From CAIWHR01 sp963713275 (GTDB lineage: Bacteria > Pseudomonadota > Gammaproteobacteria > Burkholderiales > Casimicrobiaceae), in contig CAVQLG010000002.1 in assembly GCA_963713275.1 (NCBI GenBank), positions 1 to 64,000 on the forward strand: a stretch of 64,000 bases of DNA, written 5' to 3'. How positions within the stretch are numbered: position 1 is the first letter of the stretch; each line of letters opens with the position of its first letter. The notes under the pieces are model-generated. The model saw only the letters and a program-made list of their open reading frames with translations. It searched no databases and was not told the DNA's origin. The position numbers and the translations under genes were made by a program. Below are positions 8,578 to 18,839 of the stretch, one piece after another.

Positions 8578-8881
8578 AGCAAGCGCGTTTCGTCGTGCCC
8601 GCGCGCGAGGAGTCTCTTGCCGAGACCGCGTACTACGAGCAAGTCCAGCCTGGCCAAGCCAAGGGGCGCGTTTCGCTGCCGCCGGCGAAGAAGCCACAGC
8701 GCGCGCTCTGGCTTTCCCGCTCTCGGGCTCGCGGGCAACGCCAAGCACTCGGCGCGTTATCGTCAAGAAGTTCCCGTTTTCCCCCATCTACCGGCCAGAG
8801 GCGGAGGGCATTGTGGTTTTCGCGGTTGCGCATCATTCACGGCTGCCCGGATACTGGCGCGATCGAGTGCTTGGGCGTTGA
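8574..8881 (+). pseudogene. ParE-like toxin, frameshifted
   Basis: It begins with GTG 8574 (VKQARFVVPAREESLAETAY, with YEQVQPG following). After a frame change near the G-run at ~8661 it continues RVIVKKFPFSPIYRPEAEG, then VVFAVAHHSRLPGYWRDR, the characteristic ParE/RelE C-terminus. Joined it is about 102 residues, normal for ParE. Gene order (antitoxin first, overlapping start) is typical of this module. As written it makes no full toxin. Confidence 0.72.
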
Positions 8882-9013
8882 TGCCCGCGTGGCCATATCG
8901 TAACTTTTCATGTCTTCGCGAAGTCCGTGCCTGGCTGTGTAGGGCTGCTCTTAAAAGGTGGCGCGTGTGCTACAAGAGCTTCATTTGAAATGGGGTATTA
9001 GCGAGTGCAGATT

Positions 9014-9059
9014 CTCTTAATCCGTTGGTCGTAGGTTCGATCCCTACACGGCCTACCTA
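9014..9059 (+). repeat. tRNA(Lys)-like 3' half, upstream copy (att-like)
   Basis: CTCTTAATCCG (anticodon loop with CTT) followed by a T-arm GTAGG-TTCGATC-CCTAC and acceptor strand ACGGCCT. It has everything of a tRNA(Lys, CUU) from the anticodon loop to the 3' end except a proper CCA. The upstream sequence cannot form the D-arm or the 5' acceptor strand, so this is not a working tRNA. Bases 9020-9057 are identical to 11359-11396. It reads as an attachment-site scar of a tRNA-targeting integrative element. Nothing recognisable lies between 8882 and 9013. Confidence 0.65.
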
Positions 9060-9353
9060 CCCTTCCAAGCACTTGGCCTCGCCTCCGGGGGGGCTTTTTG
9101 CTATCCGGGTGACCATCGGACCTCGGGATCGTGCGCGGGTGTCACCGGCGCCACATGCCGGACGGTTCCGCTGCCGTCCGGCACGACTACCTTGCGTCCC
9201 CCGTTGACCTTCGGGGCCGCCCGCGCGTCGCAACCGTCCCTTGTTGCACTGTCATCTCCCGACCCTCGGTGGTCTCGCCGCGATCGGGCGACAGACGCGC
9301 GCGTCACCAACGGCACTCAGGTCAAATCCCCCGTGTTTGCCGAATGGACGCGC

Positions 9354-10391
9354 TCATCCGGCGACGCACGCAATGACGCCGTCAGGGCCGTAGCCTTCTG
9401 GCACCCATCCTTGTTGGATCATTGCGTCGCGAGTCGCCTTGTCCGTGGTATAGCGGTGGTTGGGCGCGCCCGACATGCCGTTGTTGTACACGCGATAGAG
9501 CTTGACGCCGACGGAGCATGCCCCCGATAGATCGGCTAGGGCAACGAAACCCGCGATTTTCTCATACTGCCAGTCAGGATTCCTCTTGACTTCGGCGCAC
9601 TCGTCGGGGATTGCTGTGTAGAAGTGCGAGCTCCTCGGGGCAAAGGCTTCAGTGAAGAAGCGGCACACTGGTTGATGGGCGGGGGATTGCTGAGAGGGCC
9701 AGACGTAGAAACGATTCCCCGTCCTCGACCAACCGGCGAATCTGCCCGAATCGAGAGCGCTGATGTCTGCTTGATCGGAGCTGAAGAAGTAATGGTTGAA
9801 TTCCGCGTGGCGGTATTCAACAGCTTGCACGACGCCCGGCTCATAGGCGGGCATGGACACCGAGAAGTCCTTGTACACGCCGTCATAGACAAGCGTGAAG
9901 GCGGCTTGCGGGTCGAAGTGGGGGAGCGTCCAAGCTTTGAGCTGGAACGTCGTTGGTATCGATAGGTCGTCACACCAGTACTTCGAAGACGTTCCGGATT
10001 GCGTGACCAGCACCGTTCGCTCTTTGGCGTCCTGGTGAGTCGCCGTGAAGCTGCTTGAACATATGAAAGGCGCCGGACTGCTCGGGTTCACGCGCATGTA
10101 GAGGAACGAGATTCCCAGGTCTGACGGGCACGCCTCACGCCACAGCGTTGCGGTGAACGTCTTGGTCGGCGTCCACTCCGCAGAGAACCGCGTGACGCCG
10201 GTAGCGGTAGCCGACGGCTGCGTGGGGAGGACGGCCGGCGCAGAACAAGCCGGCAGAGCCTTTTGCGTTTCCTGGACGGCCGCTTCATGCCTCAGGGTCA
10301 GGTAAATCAGCTCCTGTCGGAACAGGTCTTCACCTGCAAACGCAGGGGTTGCCATCATTGCGAATGCAAGGGCGACTGCGGTCTTGCTCAT
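9354..10391 (-). CDS. Secreted DUF5648 protein
   Basis: A 345-residue protein with a signal peptide (MSKTAVALAFAMMATPAFA, cleavage before GED). The C-terminal half carries the DUF5648 pattern, with repeated units such as VEYRHAEFNHYFFSSD, SHFYTAIPDEC, LYRVYN and NHRYTTD. Such domains occur in exported proteins of unknown role. Start ATG 10391 is chosen because GGAG lies just upstream and the signal peptide begins there; an earlier in-frame start at 10481 would bury it. It sits between the two tRNA-like repeats, so it is probably cargo of an integrated element. About 290 bases downstream (9060-9353) hold nothing I recognise. Confidence 0.75.
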   Translation of the reverse strand: MSKTAVALAFAMMATPAFAGEDLFRQELIYLTLRHEAAVQETQKALPACSAPAVLPTQPSATATGVTRFSAEWTPTKTFTATLWREACPSDLGISFLYMRVNPSSPAPFICSSSFTATHQDAKERTVLVTQSGTSSKYWCDDLSIPTTFQLKAWTLPHFDPQAAFTLVYDGVYKDFSVSMPAYEPGVVQAVEYRHAEFNHYFFSSDQADISALDSGRFAGWSRTGNRFYVWPSQQSPAHQPVCRFFTEAFAPRSSHFYTAIPDECAEVKRNPDWQYEKIAGFVALADLSGACSVGVKLYRVYNNGMSGAPNHRYTTDKATRDAMIQQGWVPEGYGPDGVIACVAG

Positions 10392-10689
10392 CGTGTTCTC
10401 CGTGTTGTCGGGGTTGTCTCGTTCCGAACAGACGAAATGGCCCCGGACCGAGCGATAGGCTGGTCCATCATCGATCGCCATGCGTCATGCGGACGGAATG
10501 CGCGCTGCGGAATGCGCGCATTCCATGATTCCTACGGCAGAGGCGCGCAGAACTTGAGCCCCCGGGGCAAGACCCTGCTGGTCGCGACCCGGGTTCGATT
10601 CGGGGGCGTTTCAAGACGTGTACCGCGTGCATCGCGGCGGCAGAAGCGACTGGTGAGCATTCCGTACCGCCTGACACCGCCGGAGCGAC

Positions 10690-11290
10690 GTCCGGGTCCA
10701 ACAGGCGGTGATGATCGACGGACCGTGTTGAGCGGTCTTGAGCTTGATGGGCGCGGTGACGTGAAGTTCGCCGAGGTTGTCGGGACAGAAGTTCGCCAAC
10801 GCGTGAGGCCTGAGCGACGCCCGCAGGCAGTCGGCGGGAAGAGTTCGCTCGCGTGGGGTGGCAGGAACGCTCCTCGAAGGGCGCCCTCGGCCAAGTTCAC
10901 GCAATCGCGCACCGGTTGGTTGCGATGGGATCTCGCGCCGTCCTAAAGGATCAGCAACGGGTCCTTGAGGCAGCTGCGAAGCGTCGAGAGGAACCCGACG
11001 ATCAACTCCTTCTCTGCCGCTTCCCTCTTGCAGGCGAGACAGGAAGCAGGGCAAGGTGAGCCCGCGAGGGCCGGAACGTGGTTCCAGTTGAAGTGAAGCT
11101 GGATTCCCGGGGTCTGGCCCTTTGGCGCCCAGGTGCGCATCCGGGTGGGGCGCTCGCCAATGCCCGATTCGTCGAGAAAGACGATCACTCGGTTTTCGCG
11201 CTGGGCTTGCCCGGCGCAACCCCACCTGTATTCCTCTCGTCCAGCATTTCCAACCCCCGTCTTCCAGACACGATTCAACAAACCGAATCC
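10690..11290 (-). pseudogene. IS630-family transposase remnant
   Basis: Pieces in different frames match an IS630 DDE transposase: RVIVFLDESGIGERPTRMRT and WAPKGQTPGIQLHFNW (second catalytic Asp region), then LQEGS, and at the end HALANFCPDNLGELHVTA. The N-terminal helix-turn-helix part is missing, and at least two frame changes separate the blocks. Edges are approximate. The stretch 10392-10690 upstream of the DUF5648 gene shows nothing further. Confidence 0.7.
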
Positions 11291-11358
11291 GTGTCCAGAA
11301 TAACCGGGTCCGGCGCAGGCTTGCTTGCCAGAGCAGGCACGGTGGCTTAGACTTTTCG

Positions 11359-11397
11359 ATCCGTTGGTCGTAGGTTCGATCCCTACACGGCCTACCA
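11359..11397 (+). repeat. tRNA(Lys)-like 3' half, downstream copy (att-like)
   Basis: Repeats bases 9020-9057 exactly (38 bp) and here ends with an encoded CCA (ACGGCCT-A-CCA). The 5' half of the tRNA is absent upstream. It forms the right boundary of the accessory region, since purU follows within 45 bases. Confidence 0.65.
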
Positions 11398-11430
11398 CAA
11401 TGCCGAGAGCCCTGCGATCGATGCGCGGGG

Positions 11431-12288
11431 TTGTTTCCCGTGCGCACCATTCTCACCCTCTCCTGCCCTGACCGCCCCGGCATCGTCGCGGCGGTGGCGA
11501 CGCTCCTCGCCGGCGAAGGCTGCAACATCCTCGAGTCCGCTCAGTTCGACGATATCGACACCGGCCGGTTCTTCATGCGTGTCGTCTGCGCACCGGTGGT
11601 CGACGGCGTCACCCACGAGGGGCTCAAGGCGGCGTTCATGCCGGTCGCAGCGCAGTTCGGCATGGACTGGAATCTGCACGACGCCGCGCGGCGCCTGCGG
11701 GTGCTGATCATGGTGTCGAAGCAGGACCACTGCCTCAACGACCTCCTGTACCGCTACAAGGTCGGCGCGCTGCCGATGGACCCGGTGGCGATCGTCTCCA
11801 ACCACCGCGACAGCTACCAACTCGCGGCCTCGTACGACATCCCGTTCCACCACCTGCCGGTGAGCGCAGCGACCAAGCCCGCGCAGGAGGCGAAACTGTG
11901 GGCGCTGTGCGAGGAGTATGGCGTGGAGCTGGTCGTGCTGGCGCGCTACATGCAGGTGCTTTCCGACGGCCTTGCGCAGAAGCTCGAAGGACGCGCGATC
12001 AACATCCATCACGGCCTGCTGCCCTCGTTCAAGGGCGCGAAGCCGTACCACCAGGCGCACGCGCGCGGCGTCAAGCTCATCGGCGCGACCGCGCACTATG
12101 TGACCGGCGTCCTCGACGAGGGCCCGATCATCGAGCAGGAGGTCGCTCGGGTCGAGTACAACATGCGCGCCGAGGACCTGGTCGCGCTCGGCCGCGACGT
12201 CGAATGCCAAGTGCTCGCCCGCGCGGTGCGGGGCCACCTCGAGCACCGCGTCTTCCTCAACGGCCAGAAGACCGTCGTCTTTCGCTGA
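11431..12288 (+). CDS. purU: Formyltetrahydrofolate deformylase PurU
   Basis: Hydrolyses 10-formyl-THF to THF and formate, balancing one-carbon pools and supplying formate to PurT. An N-terminal ACT domain (ILTLSCPDRPGIVAAVA, residues ~6-80) precedes the formyltransferase-like catalytic domain, with SNHRDSY, INIHHGLLPSFKGAKPYHQA and IGATAHYVTGVLDEGPII. Length of 285 is normal. The start is TTG 11431 or GTG 11440; GTG aligns better with the family N-terminus. It is the first core gene to the right of the accessory region. Confidence 0.92.
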   Translation: MFPVRTILTLSCPDRPGIVAAVATLLAGEGCNILESAQFDDIDTGRFFMRVVCAPVVDGVTHEGLKAAFMPVAAQFGMDWNLHDAARRLRVLIMVSKQDHCLNDLLYRYKVGALPMDPVAIVSNHRDSYQLAASYDIPFHHLPVSAATKPAQEAKLWALCEEYGVELVVLARYMQVLSDGLAQKLEGRAINIHHGLLPSFKGAKPYHQAHARGVKLIGATAHYVTGVLDEGPIIEQEVARVEYNMRAEDLVALGRDVECQVLARAVRGHLEHRVFLNGQKTVVFR

Positions 12289-12313
12289 CGGCGCCCCGCC
12301 GGCGCCGCGCCGG

Positions 12314-15055
12314 TCAGCGCCCGACCCGGGCGAAGTCGCCGGCCTCCGCCAGCGCGAAGCCGTCGGCGCGCACGTACTTGCGTAGCGCCGCGTTCACCTC
12401 TGCCGTGGTCAGCGCCTCGATCGCGGCGTCGAGCTCCGCAGTCTCGCGCCAGGTCCGGCCGAGGTACGCCTGCGTGGTCAGCGCCCGGCCCAGGATGCCG
12501 TCGTTGTTGCGGTTCAACCGCCGCTGCTGCAGCACGGCCAGCTTGGCGTCGGCGACCTCCTTGTCGGTGAACCCGTCCTTCACCGCGCGTGCGATCTCCT
12601 CGAGGATGCCCTTCTGCACGCGCTCGAGGTTCTCCGGCGCGAAGATCGCGTAGATGAAGACCGACCCGTTGTCGTCGAACGGGGAAGCCGAAAACGCCGA
12701 GCCGGCCGAATACGACAGGCCCTCCTTCTCGCGGACGCGGTCGGGAATGCGGGCCTGCGCGCCGTCGCCCAGGATCTGGTCGGCGACGAGCATGGCCGCG
12801 TAGTCGGGACTGCGGTCGGTCATCGGCACCGCCATCTTGCCGACCAGCATCGCGTTGGCCTTGTCCGGCGTTTGCGTGCGCAGCACCCGCGGCACCGTCG
12901 GGCGGTACGGGTCCGGCACCCGGGCGTAGGGGGAGGGCGACGTCCAGCCACCGAAGAGCTCGGTGATCAGCGTCGCGGTCGCCGCCGCGTCGAAGTCGCC
13001 GACCACCGCCAACTCGGCATTGCTGCCGCCGACGAAACGGGTGTGATAGTCGCGCGCCGCGGCCAGCGTCGCCCCGTCGAGGCGAGCGAGTTCCTCGTCG
13101 AACGTCGGCACGTAGCGGACGTCGCCGGGCGGGTAGGGATTGACGTACCGTCCGAGCGCGCGCTGTGCGACCATCTGCGGGTCGGTCCGGCCCTGCTCGA
13201 CGCGGGTGGCGAGCTCGCGCTTCAGCTTGTCGAACTCGGGCGCCGCGAACGCGGGCTCGGTGAGCGCCTCGTGCATCAGCCGCAGCACGTCGGGCAGGTG
13301 CGCGCGGACGGTCTGCCCGGCGGCGGTCGTGCCGGTCTGGCTGCCGCTGAACGCAAGCTTGGCGCGTGCCTTGTCGACCGCGTCCTCCCAGCCCTGGCGA
13401 TCGCGCCTTTGCGTGCCGCGGTTCAGCATCGCCGCGGCCAGAGTTCCCGCCGGCGCGACGTTGGCGAGCGACGCCTCGTCGCCCTGGTGCAGCTGCAGGT
13501 TGAACTCGACGGTTTCGCCGCGCGTCTTCTTGGGCAGCAGCGCGACCTTCATCCCGTTGGGCAGCGTGAAGCGCTGGGTCCGCGCCTCGAGGTTGGCCGG
13601 CGTCGGGTCGAACACCTCGCCGGCGGCGACCTGCGCGTCGCCCCGGTAGCCTTCGACCATCGCCGCGACGTCGACCGCTGGCGCGGCCGGGGCGCGGTCG
13701 GGCTTCGCGTCCGGGAGGAACTGCCCGAACGTGAGGTTCGAGTTCTTGAGGTACTCGCGGCCTGCGCGCTGGACGTCGGCGGCGGTGAGCGCGCGCCAGC
13801 GGTCGCGCTGGACGAAGAAGAGCCGCCAATCGCCGAGCGCGATCGACTCGGAGAGCACGAGCCCCAGCTGTTGCGGGTCGGCGAGCATCTCGTCGATGCT
13901 GGTCAGCGTCCGGGTTTTCACCCGCTCGACCTCGGCCTCGCTGATCGGCCGGTCCTCGAGGCCGTAAAGGGTGGACAGCATTGCGGCGCGCGCGGCGTCG
14001 GTCGACTCGCCCAACGGGACCTGCGCCCAGAAGATGATGTTGCCCGGGTCGCGCAGGTCGAGGTTCCAGGCTTCGACGGCGCTCGCCTTCTTCGCCTCGA
14101 CCAGCGCCTGGTAGAGCCGGCCCGACGGGGCGATGGTCATGATCTCGCCCAGGGCCGCCAGCGCGACCGCGTCCGGGTGCGACCCCGGCGGCGTGCGGAA
14201 GAGCGCGCCGATGAACTGCGCGCTGCCGACGCGGCGCACGGTCACCGAGCGCTCGCCGTCCTGCACCGGTTCGCGGGTGTAGGTGACGGGCAGCGCGCGC
14301 GCGGGCTTCGGTATCGGGCCGAAGTAACGGGCGATGAGCGCGAGTGTCTTCGCCGGATCGAACTTGCCGGCGACGAGCAGCACCGCGTTGTCCGGCTGGT
14401 ACCAGGTGCGGTAGAACGCCTGCAGCCGCTCGATGCTGACGTTCTCGATGTCCGAGCGCGCGCCGATGGTGAGGTTGCCGTAGTTGTGCCAGTCGTAGGC
14501 GGCGGCCTGCAGCCGGCCCCAGAGCACGCTGCGGGGGTTGTTCTCCCAGTTCTCGAACTCGTTCCTCACCACCGTCATCTCGGTGTCGAGGTCGGACTTC
14601 CTGACGAAGGCGTTGACCATCCGGTCGGCTTCCATCGCCAGCGCCCAGTCGAGGTTCTCGTCGGAGGCGGTGAACGACTCGTAGTAGTTGGTGCGGTCGA
14701 AGAACGTCGTGCCGTTGAAACGCATCCCGCGGCGGCCGAGTTCCTGGAAGATGCTCTCGATCTTCGGCGTGCCCTTGAACAGCAGGTGCTCGAGCAGGTG
14801 CGCCATCCCGGTCTCGCCGTAGCTCTCCTGGCGCGAGCCGACCATGTAGGTGACGTTGACGGTCGTCGACGGCTTGGTCTCGTCGGGGTAGAGCACGACG
14901 CGAAGGCCGTTGGCGAGCCGGTACTCGGTGAAGCCTTCGACCGTCGCGCCCAGGGTGACGCCCGGGGGCAGCGCAGCGCGTGCGGCCAGCGCGCCGAGGG
15001 CGAGGGCGAAGAGGAGGGCGAGGCGGGTGAGCGGCAGCGATCGGCGCGAAGGCAT
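12314..15055 (-). CDS. Periplasmic M16 zinc peptidase (two-module)
   Basis: A 913-residue M16 (pitrilysin-like) metalloprotease. A signal peptide (SLPLTRLALLFALALGALAA) leads to the first M16 module, with inverted zinc site HLLEH at residues 86-90 and the third ligand E166 (VVRNEFE), 76 residues on. The second half is the inactive partner module (LPNGMKVALLPKKTRG onward). Likely degrades oligopeptides in the periplasm. Start ATG 15055 is chosen because the signal peptide begins there; an upstream extension to 15250 is not plausible. Transcribed divergently from icmF. Confidence 0.9.
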   Translation of the reverse strand: MPSRRSLPLTRLALLFALALGALAARAALPPGVTLGATVEGFTEYRLANGLRVVLYPDETKPSTTVNVTYMVGSRQESYGETGMAHLLEHLLFKGTPKIESIFQELGRRGMRFNGTTFFDRTNYYESFTASDENLDWALAMEADRMVNAFVRKSDLDTEMTVVRNEFENWENNPRSVLWGRLQAAAYDWHNYGNLTIGARSDIENVSIERLQAFYRTWYQPDNAVLLVAGKFDPAKTLALIARYFGPIPKPARALPVTYTREPVQDGERSVTVRRVGSAQFIGALFRTPPGSHPDAVALAALGEIMTIAPSGRLYQALVEAKKASAVEAWNLDLRDPGNIIFWAQVPLGESTDAARAAMLSTLYGLEDRPISEAEVERVKTRTLTSIDEMLADPQQLGLVLSESIALGDWRLFFVQRDRWRALTAADVQRAGREYLKNSNLTFGQFLPDAKPDRAPAAPAVDVAAMVEGYRGDAQVAAGEVFDPTPANLEARTQRFTLPNGMKVALLPKKTRGETVEFNLQLHQGDEASLANVAPAGTLAAAMLNRGTQRRDRQGWEDAVDKARAKLAFSGSQTGTTAAGQTVRAHLPDVLRLMHEALTEPAFAAPEFDKLKRELATRVEQGRTDPQMVAQRALGRYVNPYPPGDVRYVPTFDEELARLDGATLAAARDYHTRFVGGSNAELAVVGDFDAAATATLITELFGGWTSPSPYARVPDPYRPTVPRVLRTQTPDKANAMLVGKMAVPMTDRSPDYAAMLVADQILGDGAQARIPDRVREKEGLSYSAGSAFSASPFDDNGSVFIYAIFAPENLERVQKGILEEIARAVKDGFTDKEVADAKLAVLQQRRLNRNNDGILGRALTTQAYLGRTWRETAELDAAIEALTTAEVNAALRKYVRADGFALAEAGDFARVGR

Positions 15056-15304
15056 GAGGACTCCGAAGGGCGGGTGCAATACGGCGGCGCGGCAGTATAG
15101 CCTCCTGCCGCGGACCTCGTCCCGACGCCCCGGCGCGGGGGCCGGACGCTCCGCGAGGGAGACATCTGCGGCGCTTGGCGGGTCGTGAGGCGTCGCGTTA
15201 CGGCCTCTGACCCGGCGCTGGCGCCGCCGGTTCCTCCGCCTCGGCGGCACCGCGGCTGACCAGCGCGCCGCGCCCGACGTGCGGTCGCGGCGCCAGCTCG
15301 GGAA

Positions 15305-15320
15305 TTGACGTTAACGTAAA
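15305..15320. promoter_or_regulatory. LiuR-like (MerR family) operator upstream of icmF
   Basis: TTGACGTTAACGTAAA is a near-perfect palindrome centred on ACGTTAACGT. It resembles the MerR-type LiuR sites described for branched-chain amino acid and acyl-CoA genes in proteobacteria. It lies ~200 bases before icmF, in the 460-bp gap shared with the divergent peptidase gene. No other gene is seen in that gap. Assignment to LiuR is by motif memory only. Confidence 0.5.
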
Positions 15321-15518
15321 CGGCACGTAACCTTCATCAAGCAGCCGCAGGCAGCTTCGCCGGTGGCGCTGCGGCCCCCTGCCCCGGCCCGCGCCGTTGC
15401 CCCCTGTCCGGCCGGTTGCGTTAAGCTGGGAGCCTGTTCCAGGGAACCATGGCCGCGGCGTAACGGGGCGACCATACTGTCCAGCTCACCGGGCCTGCGG
15501 GCCCCCACGAGGTTCGCC

Positions 15519-18500
15519 ATGAACGATCTCTCCGTCTCGGTCACCCCCCAGATCGCGAAGCCGGTCAACAAGGTCCGCTTTGTCACTGCGGCGAGCCTGT
15601 TCGACGGTCACGACGCGTCGATCAACATCATGCGGCGGATCCTCCAGGCGTCGGGCTGCGAGGTGATCCACCTCGGCCACAATCGCGCGGTCGAGGAGAT
15701 CGTCGACTGCGCGCTGCAGGAGGATGCGCACGGCATCGCGATCTCGTCGTACCAGGGCGGTCACGTCGAGTACTTCAAGTACATGATCGACCTCTTGCGC
15801 GAGCGCGGCGCCGGCCACGTCAAGGTGTTCGGGGGCGGGGGCGGGGTGATCGTGCCGGCCGAGATCCGGGAACTGCACGACTACGGCGTGGCGCGCATCT
15901 ACTCGCCCGAGGATGGACAGCGGCTCGGGCTGCAGGGGATGATCAACGAGATCGTCGCCGCGTGCGACACCGACCTCGCCAGCGTGCTGCCGGCCGACCT
16001 CGACGCCCTGCAGGAGGGTGATCGGTTCGCCCGCACGCGCGCCCTCGCGCGGCTCATCACCTGCCTCGAAGCGGGAACCGTTCCGGCGTCGCTGCGCGAG
16101 GCGATGCACGCCGCCGCGAAGGAGACGCGCACGCCCACACTCGGCATCACCGGCACCGGCGGCGCCGGCAAGAGCTCGCTGACCGACGAGCTCGTGCGCC
16201 GCTTCCGCATCGACCAGCAGGACCGGCTCAGGATCGCGATCGTGTCGATCGACCCGTCGCGTCGCAAGTCCGGAGGCGCGCTGCTGGGCGACCGCATCCG
16301 GATGAACGCGATCGAGCATCCGAACATCTACATGCGCTCGCTCGCCACCCGCGAGACCGGCACCGAGCTGAGCCGCGCGTTGCCCGACGTGCTCGCCGCG
16401 TGCAAGGTCGTGGGCTTCGATCTCGTCGTCGTCGAGACGTCCGGCATCGGCCAGGGGAACGCGGCGATCGTGCCGCTGGTCGACGTCTCGCTGTACGTGA
16501 TGACGCCGGAGTTCGGCGCCGCGTCGCAACTCGAGAAGATCGACATGCTGGACTTCGCGGACTTCGTCGCCATCAACAAGTTCGACCGCAAGGGGGGGGC
16601 GGACGCGTTGCGCGACGTGCGCAAGCAGGTGCAGCGCAACCGGGAGCTGTGGCGCGTCGCGCCCGAGGAGATGCCGGTGTTCGGCACCGTGGCCGCGCGC
16701 TTCAACGACGACGGCGTCACCGCGCTCTACCAGGCGCTTTGCCCCCGCCTTTGCGCCATCGGGCTCGAGCTTGCGCCGTCGCGCCTCGCCCAGGTTGCAA
16801 CGCGGGAGTCCTCGTCCCGGAGCGCGATCGTCCCCGGCGCGCGCGTGCGCTACCTCGCGGAGATCGCGGAGACGGTCCGCGCCTACCATCGCTGGACGCA
16901 GGAGCAGACGCGCATCGCGCGCGAGCGGCAGCAGCTGCGCGCGGCGCGGGCGATGCTCGCCGCGGCCGGCGGCGACGGGGCGGACGCGCTCGAGACGCTC
17001 GCCGCCGTGCGCGAGGCGAGACTCGACCCGCGGGCGAAGAAGCTGCTCGACATGTGGCCGCAGACCCGGGCCGCCTACGGTGGCGACGAGTACGTGGTGA
17101 AGATCCGCGACCGGGAGGTTCGCTCGGCGCTGACCACGACCACGCTCTCCGGCACGCGGATCCGCAAGGTCGTGCTGCCGCGCTGGGAGGACGACGGCGA
17201 GATCCTGCGCTGGCAGCTGAGCGAGAACCTGCCCGGCAGCTTTCCCTTCACCGCCGGCGTGTTCGCGTTCAAGCGCGAGAACGAAGACCCGACGCGGATG
17301 TTCGCCGGCGAAGGCGACGCGTTCCGCACCAACCGGCGCTTCCACCTTCTCGCCGACGGCATGCCGGCGAAGCGGCTGTCGACTGCCTTCGACTCGGTCA
17401 CGCTCTACGGCAACGATCCCGACCGCCGGCCCGACATCTACGGCAAGGTGGGCAACTCGGGCGTGTCGATCGCCACGCTCGACGACCTCAAGGTGCTCTA
17501 CTCGGGCTTCGACCTCTGCGATCCGGCGACCAGCGTGTCGATGACGATCAACGGCCCGGCGCCGACGATCCTGGCGATGTACTTGAACGCGGCGATCGAC
17601 CAGCAGCAGGAGAAGTTCCGCGCCGACAACGGCCGCGAGCCCAGCGACGACGAGGCCGAGAAGATCCGCGAGTGGACGCTCGCCACGGTGCGGGGCACGG
17701 TCCAGGCCGACATCCTGAAGGAGGACCAGGGGCAGAACACCTGCATCTTCTCGACCGAGTTCAGCCTGAAGGTGATGGGCGATATCCAGGACTACTTCGT
17801 TCATCACGGCGTGCGGAACTTCTACTCGGTGTCGATCTCCGGCTACCACATCGCCGAGGCGGGCGCCAACCCGATCTCGCAGCTCGCGTTCACGCTCGCC
17901 AACGGCTTCACGTTCGTCGAGGCCTACCTCGCGCGCGGCATGCACATCGACGACTTCGCGCCCAACCTGTCGTTCTTCTTCTCCAACGGCATGGACCCCG
18001 AGTACTCGGTGCTCGGGCGCGTGGCGCGGCGGATCTGGGCGGTGGCGATGAGGAACCGCTACCACGCCAGCGAGCGCAGCCAGAAGCTCAAGTACCACAT
18101 CCAGACCTCCGGGCGCTCGCTTGCACGCGCAGGAGATCCAGTTCAACGACATCCGCACCACGCTGCAGGCGCTGATCGCGGTCTACGACAACTGCAACAG
18201 CCTGCACACCAACGCGTTCGACGAGGCGATCACCACCCCGAGCGAGGAGAGCGTGCGCCGGGCGATGGCGATCCAACTCATCATCAACCGCGAGTGGGGG
18301 CTGGCCAAGAACGAGAACCCGAACCAGGGGGCGTTCGTCATCGAGGAGCTGACCGACCTCGTCGAAGAGGCGGTACTCAAGGAGTTCGAGGCGATCAGCG
18401 AGCGCGGCGGCGTGCTGGGAGCGATGGAGACCGGCTACCAGCGGGGCAAGATCCAGGAGGAGTCGCTGGTCTACGAGCACCGCAAGCACGACGGCTCGTA

Positions 18501-18792
18501 CCCGATCATCGGCGTCAACACCTTCCGCAACCCGCACGGCGAGGGCCCGCCCGAGGCGCTGCTGCTCGCGCGCTCGACGGTCGAGGAGAAGGAGTCGCAA
18601 CTCGCGCGGCTCGCCGCGTTCCACGCCCGCCACGCGGCCGCGGCGCCGGCCGCGCTGGCGCGGCTCAAGCAGGCGGCGATCGACAACGACAACGTGTTCG
18701 CCGAGTTGATGGCCACGGTGCGCGTGTGCTCGCTGGGCCAGATCACCAACGCGCTGTTCGAGGTCGGCGGCCAGTATCGGCGCAGCATGTAG
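15519..18792 (+). CDS. icmF: Fused isobutyryl-CoA mutase IcmF (one-base frameshift)
   Basis: Adenosylcobalamin-dependent mutase interconverting isobutyryl- and butyryl-CoA, with its G-protein chaperone built in; ~1,091 residues when joined. Order: B12-binding domain with DGHDAS (D29-xH31), MeaI-like GTPase with P-loop GTGGAGKSS (~212-220), linker, then the mutase TIM barrel (SISGYHIAEAG, FFFSNGMD). An extra T near 18121 shifts the frame within SGRSLHAQEIQFNDIRTT. The rest continues intact to a stop at 18790-18792, including LGQITNALFEVGGQYRRSM. The perfect conservation downstream suggests sequencing error. Start ATG 15519. Confidence 0.92.
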
Positions 18793-18839
18793 GCACGTTC
18801 GCGGCGGTCGGAAGCGGCGCGGGCGTTTGCGCAGCGTCG

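Noticed and set aside
9014..9059. Functional tRNA-Lys gene (also considered at 11359-11397)
   Set aside because: The D-arm and 5' acceptor strand are missing upstream of both copies.
9060..9110. Terminator after the upstream tRNA-like fragment
   Set aside because: A C-run/G-run followed by TTTTT can pair only loosely, and there is no working tRNA to terminate.
12872..15100. Long open frames opposite the M16 peptidase (and opposite thiC, hppA and icmF)
   Set aside because: They are antisense shadows caused by high GC: Arg/Ala/Gly-rich, no domains, no ribosome sites, and the opposite strand has clear homology.
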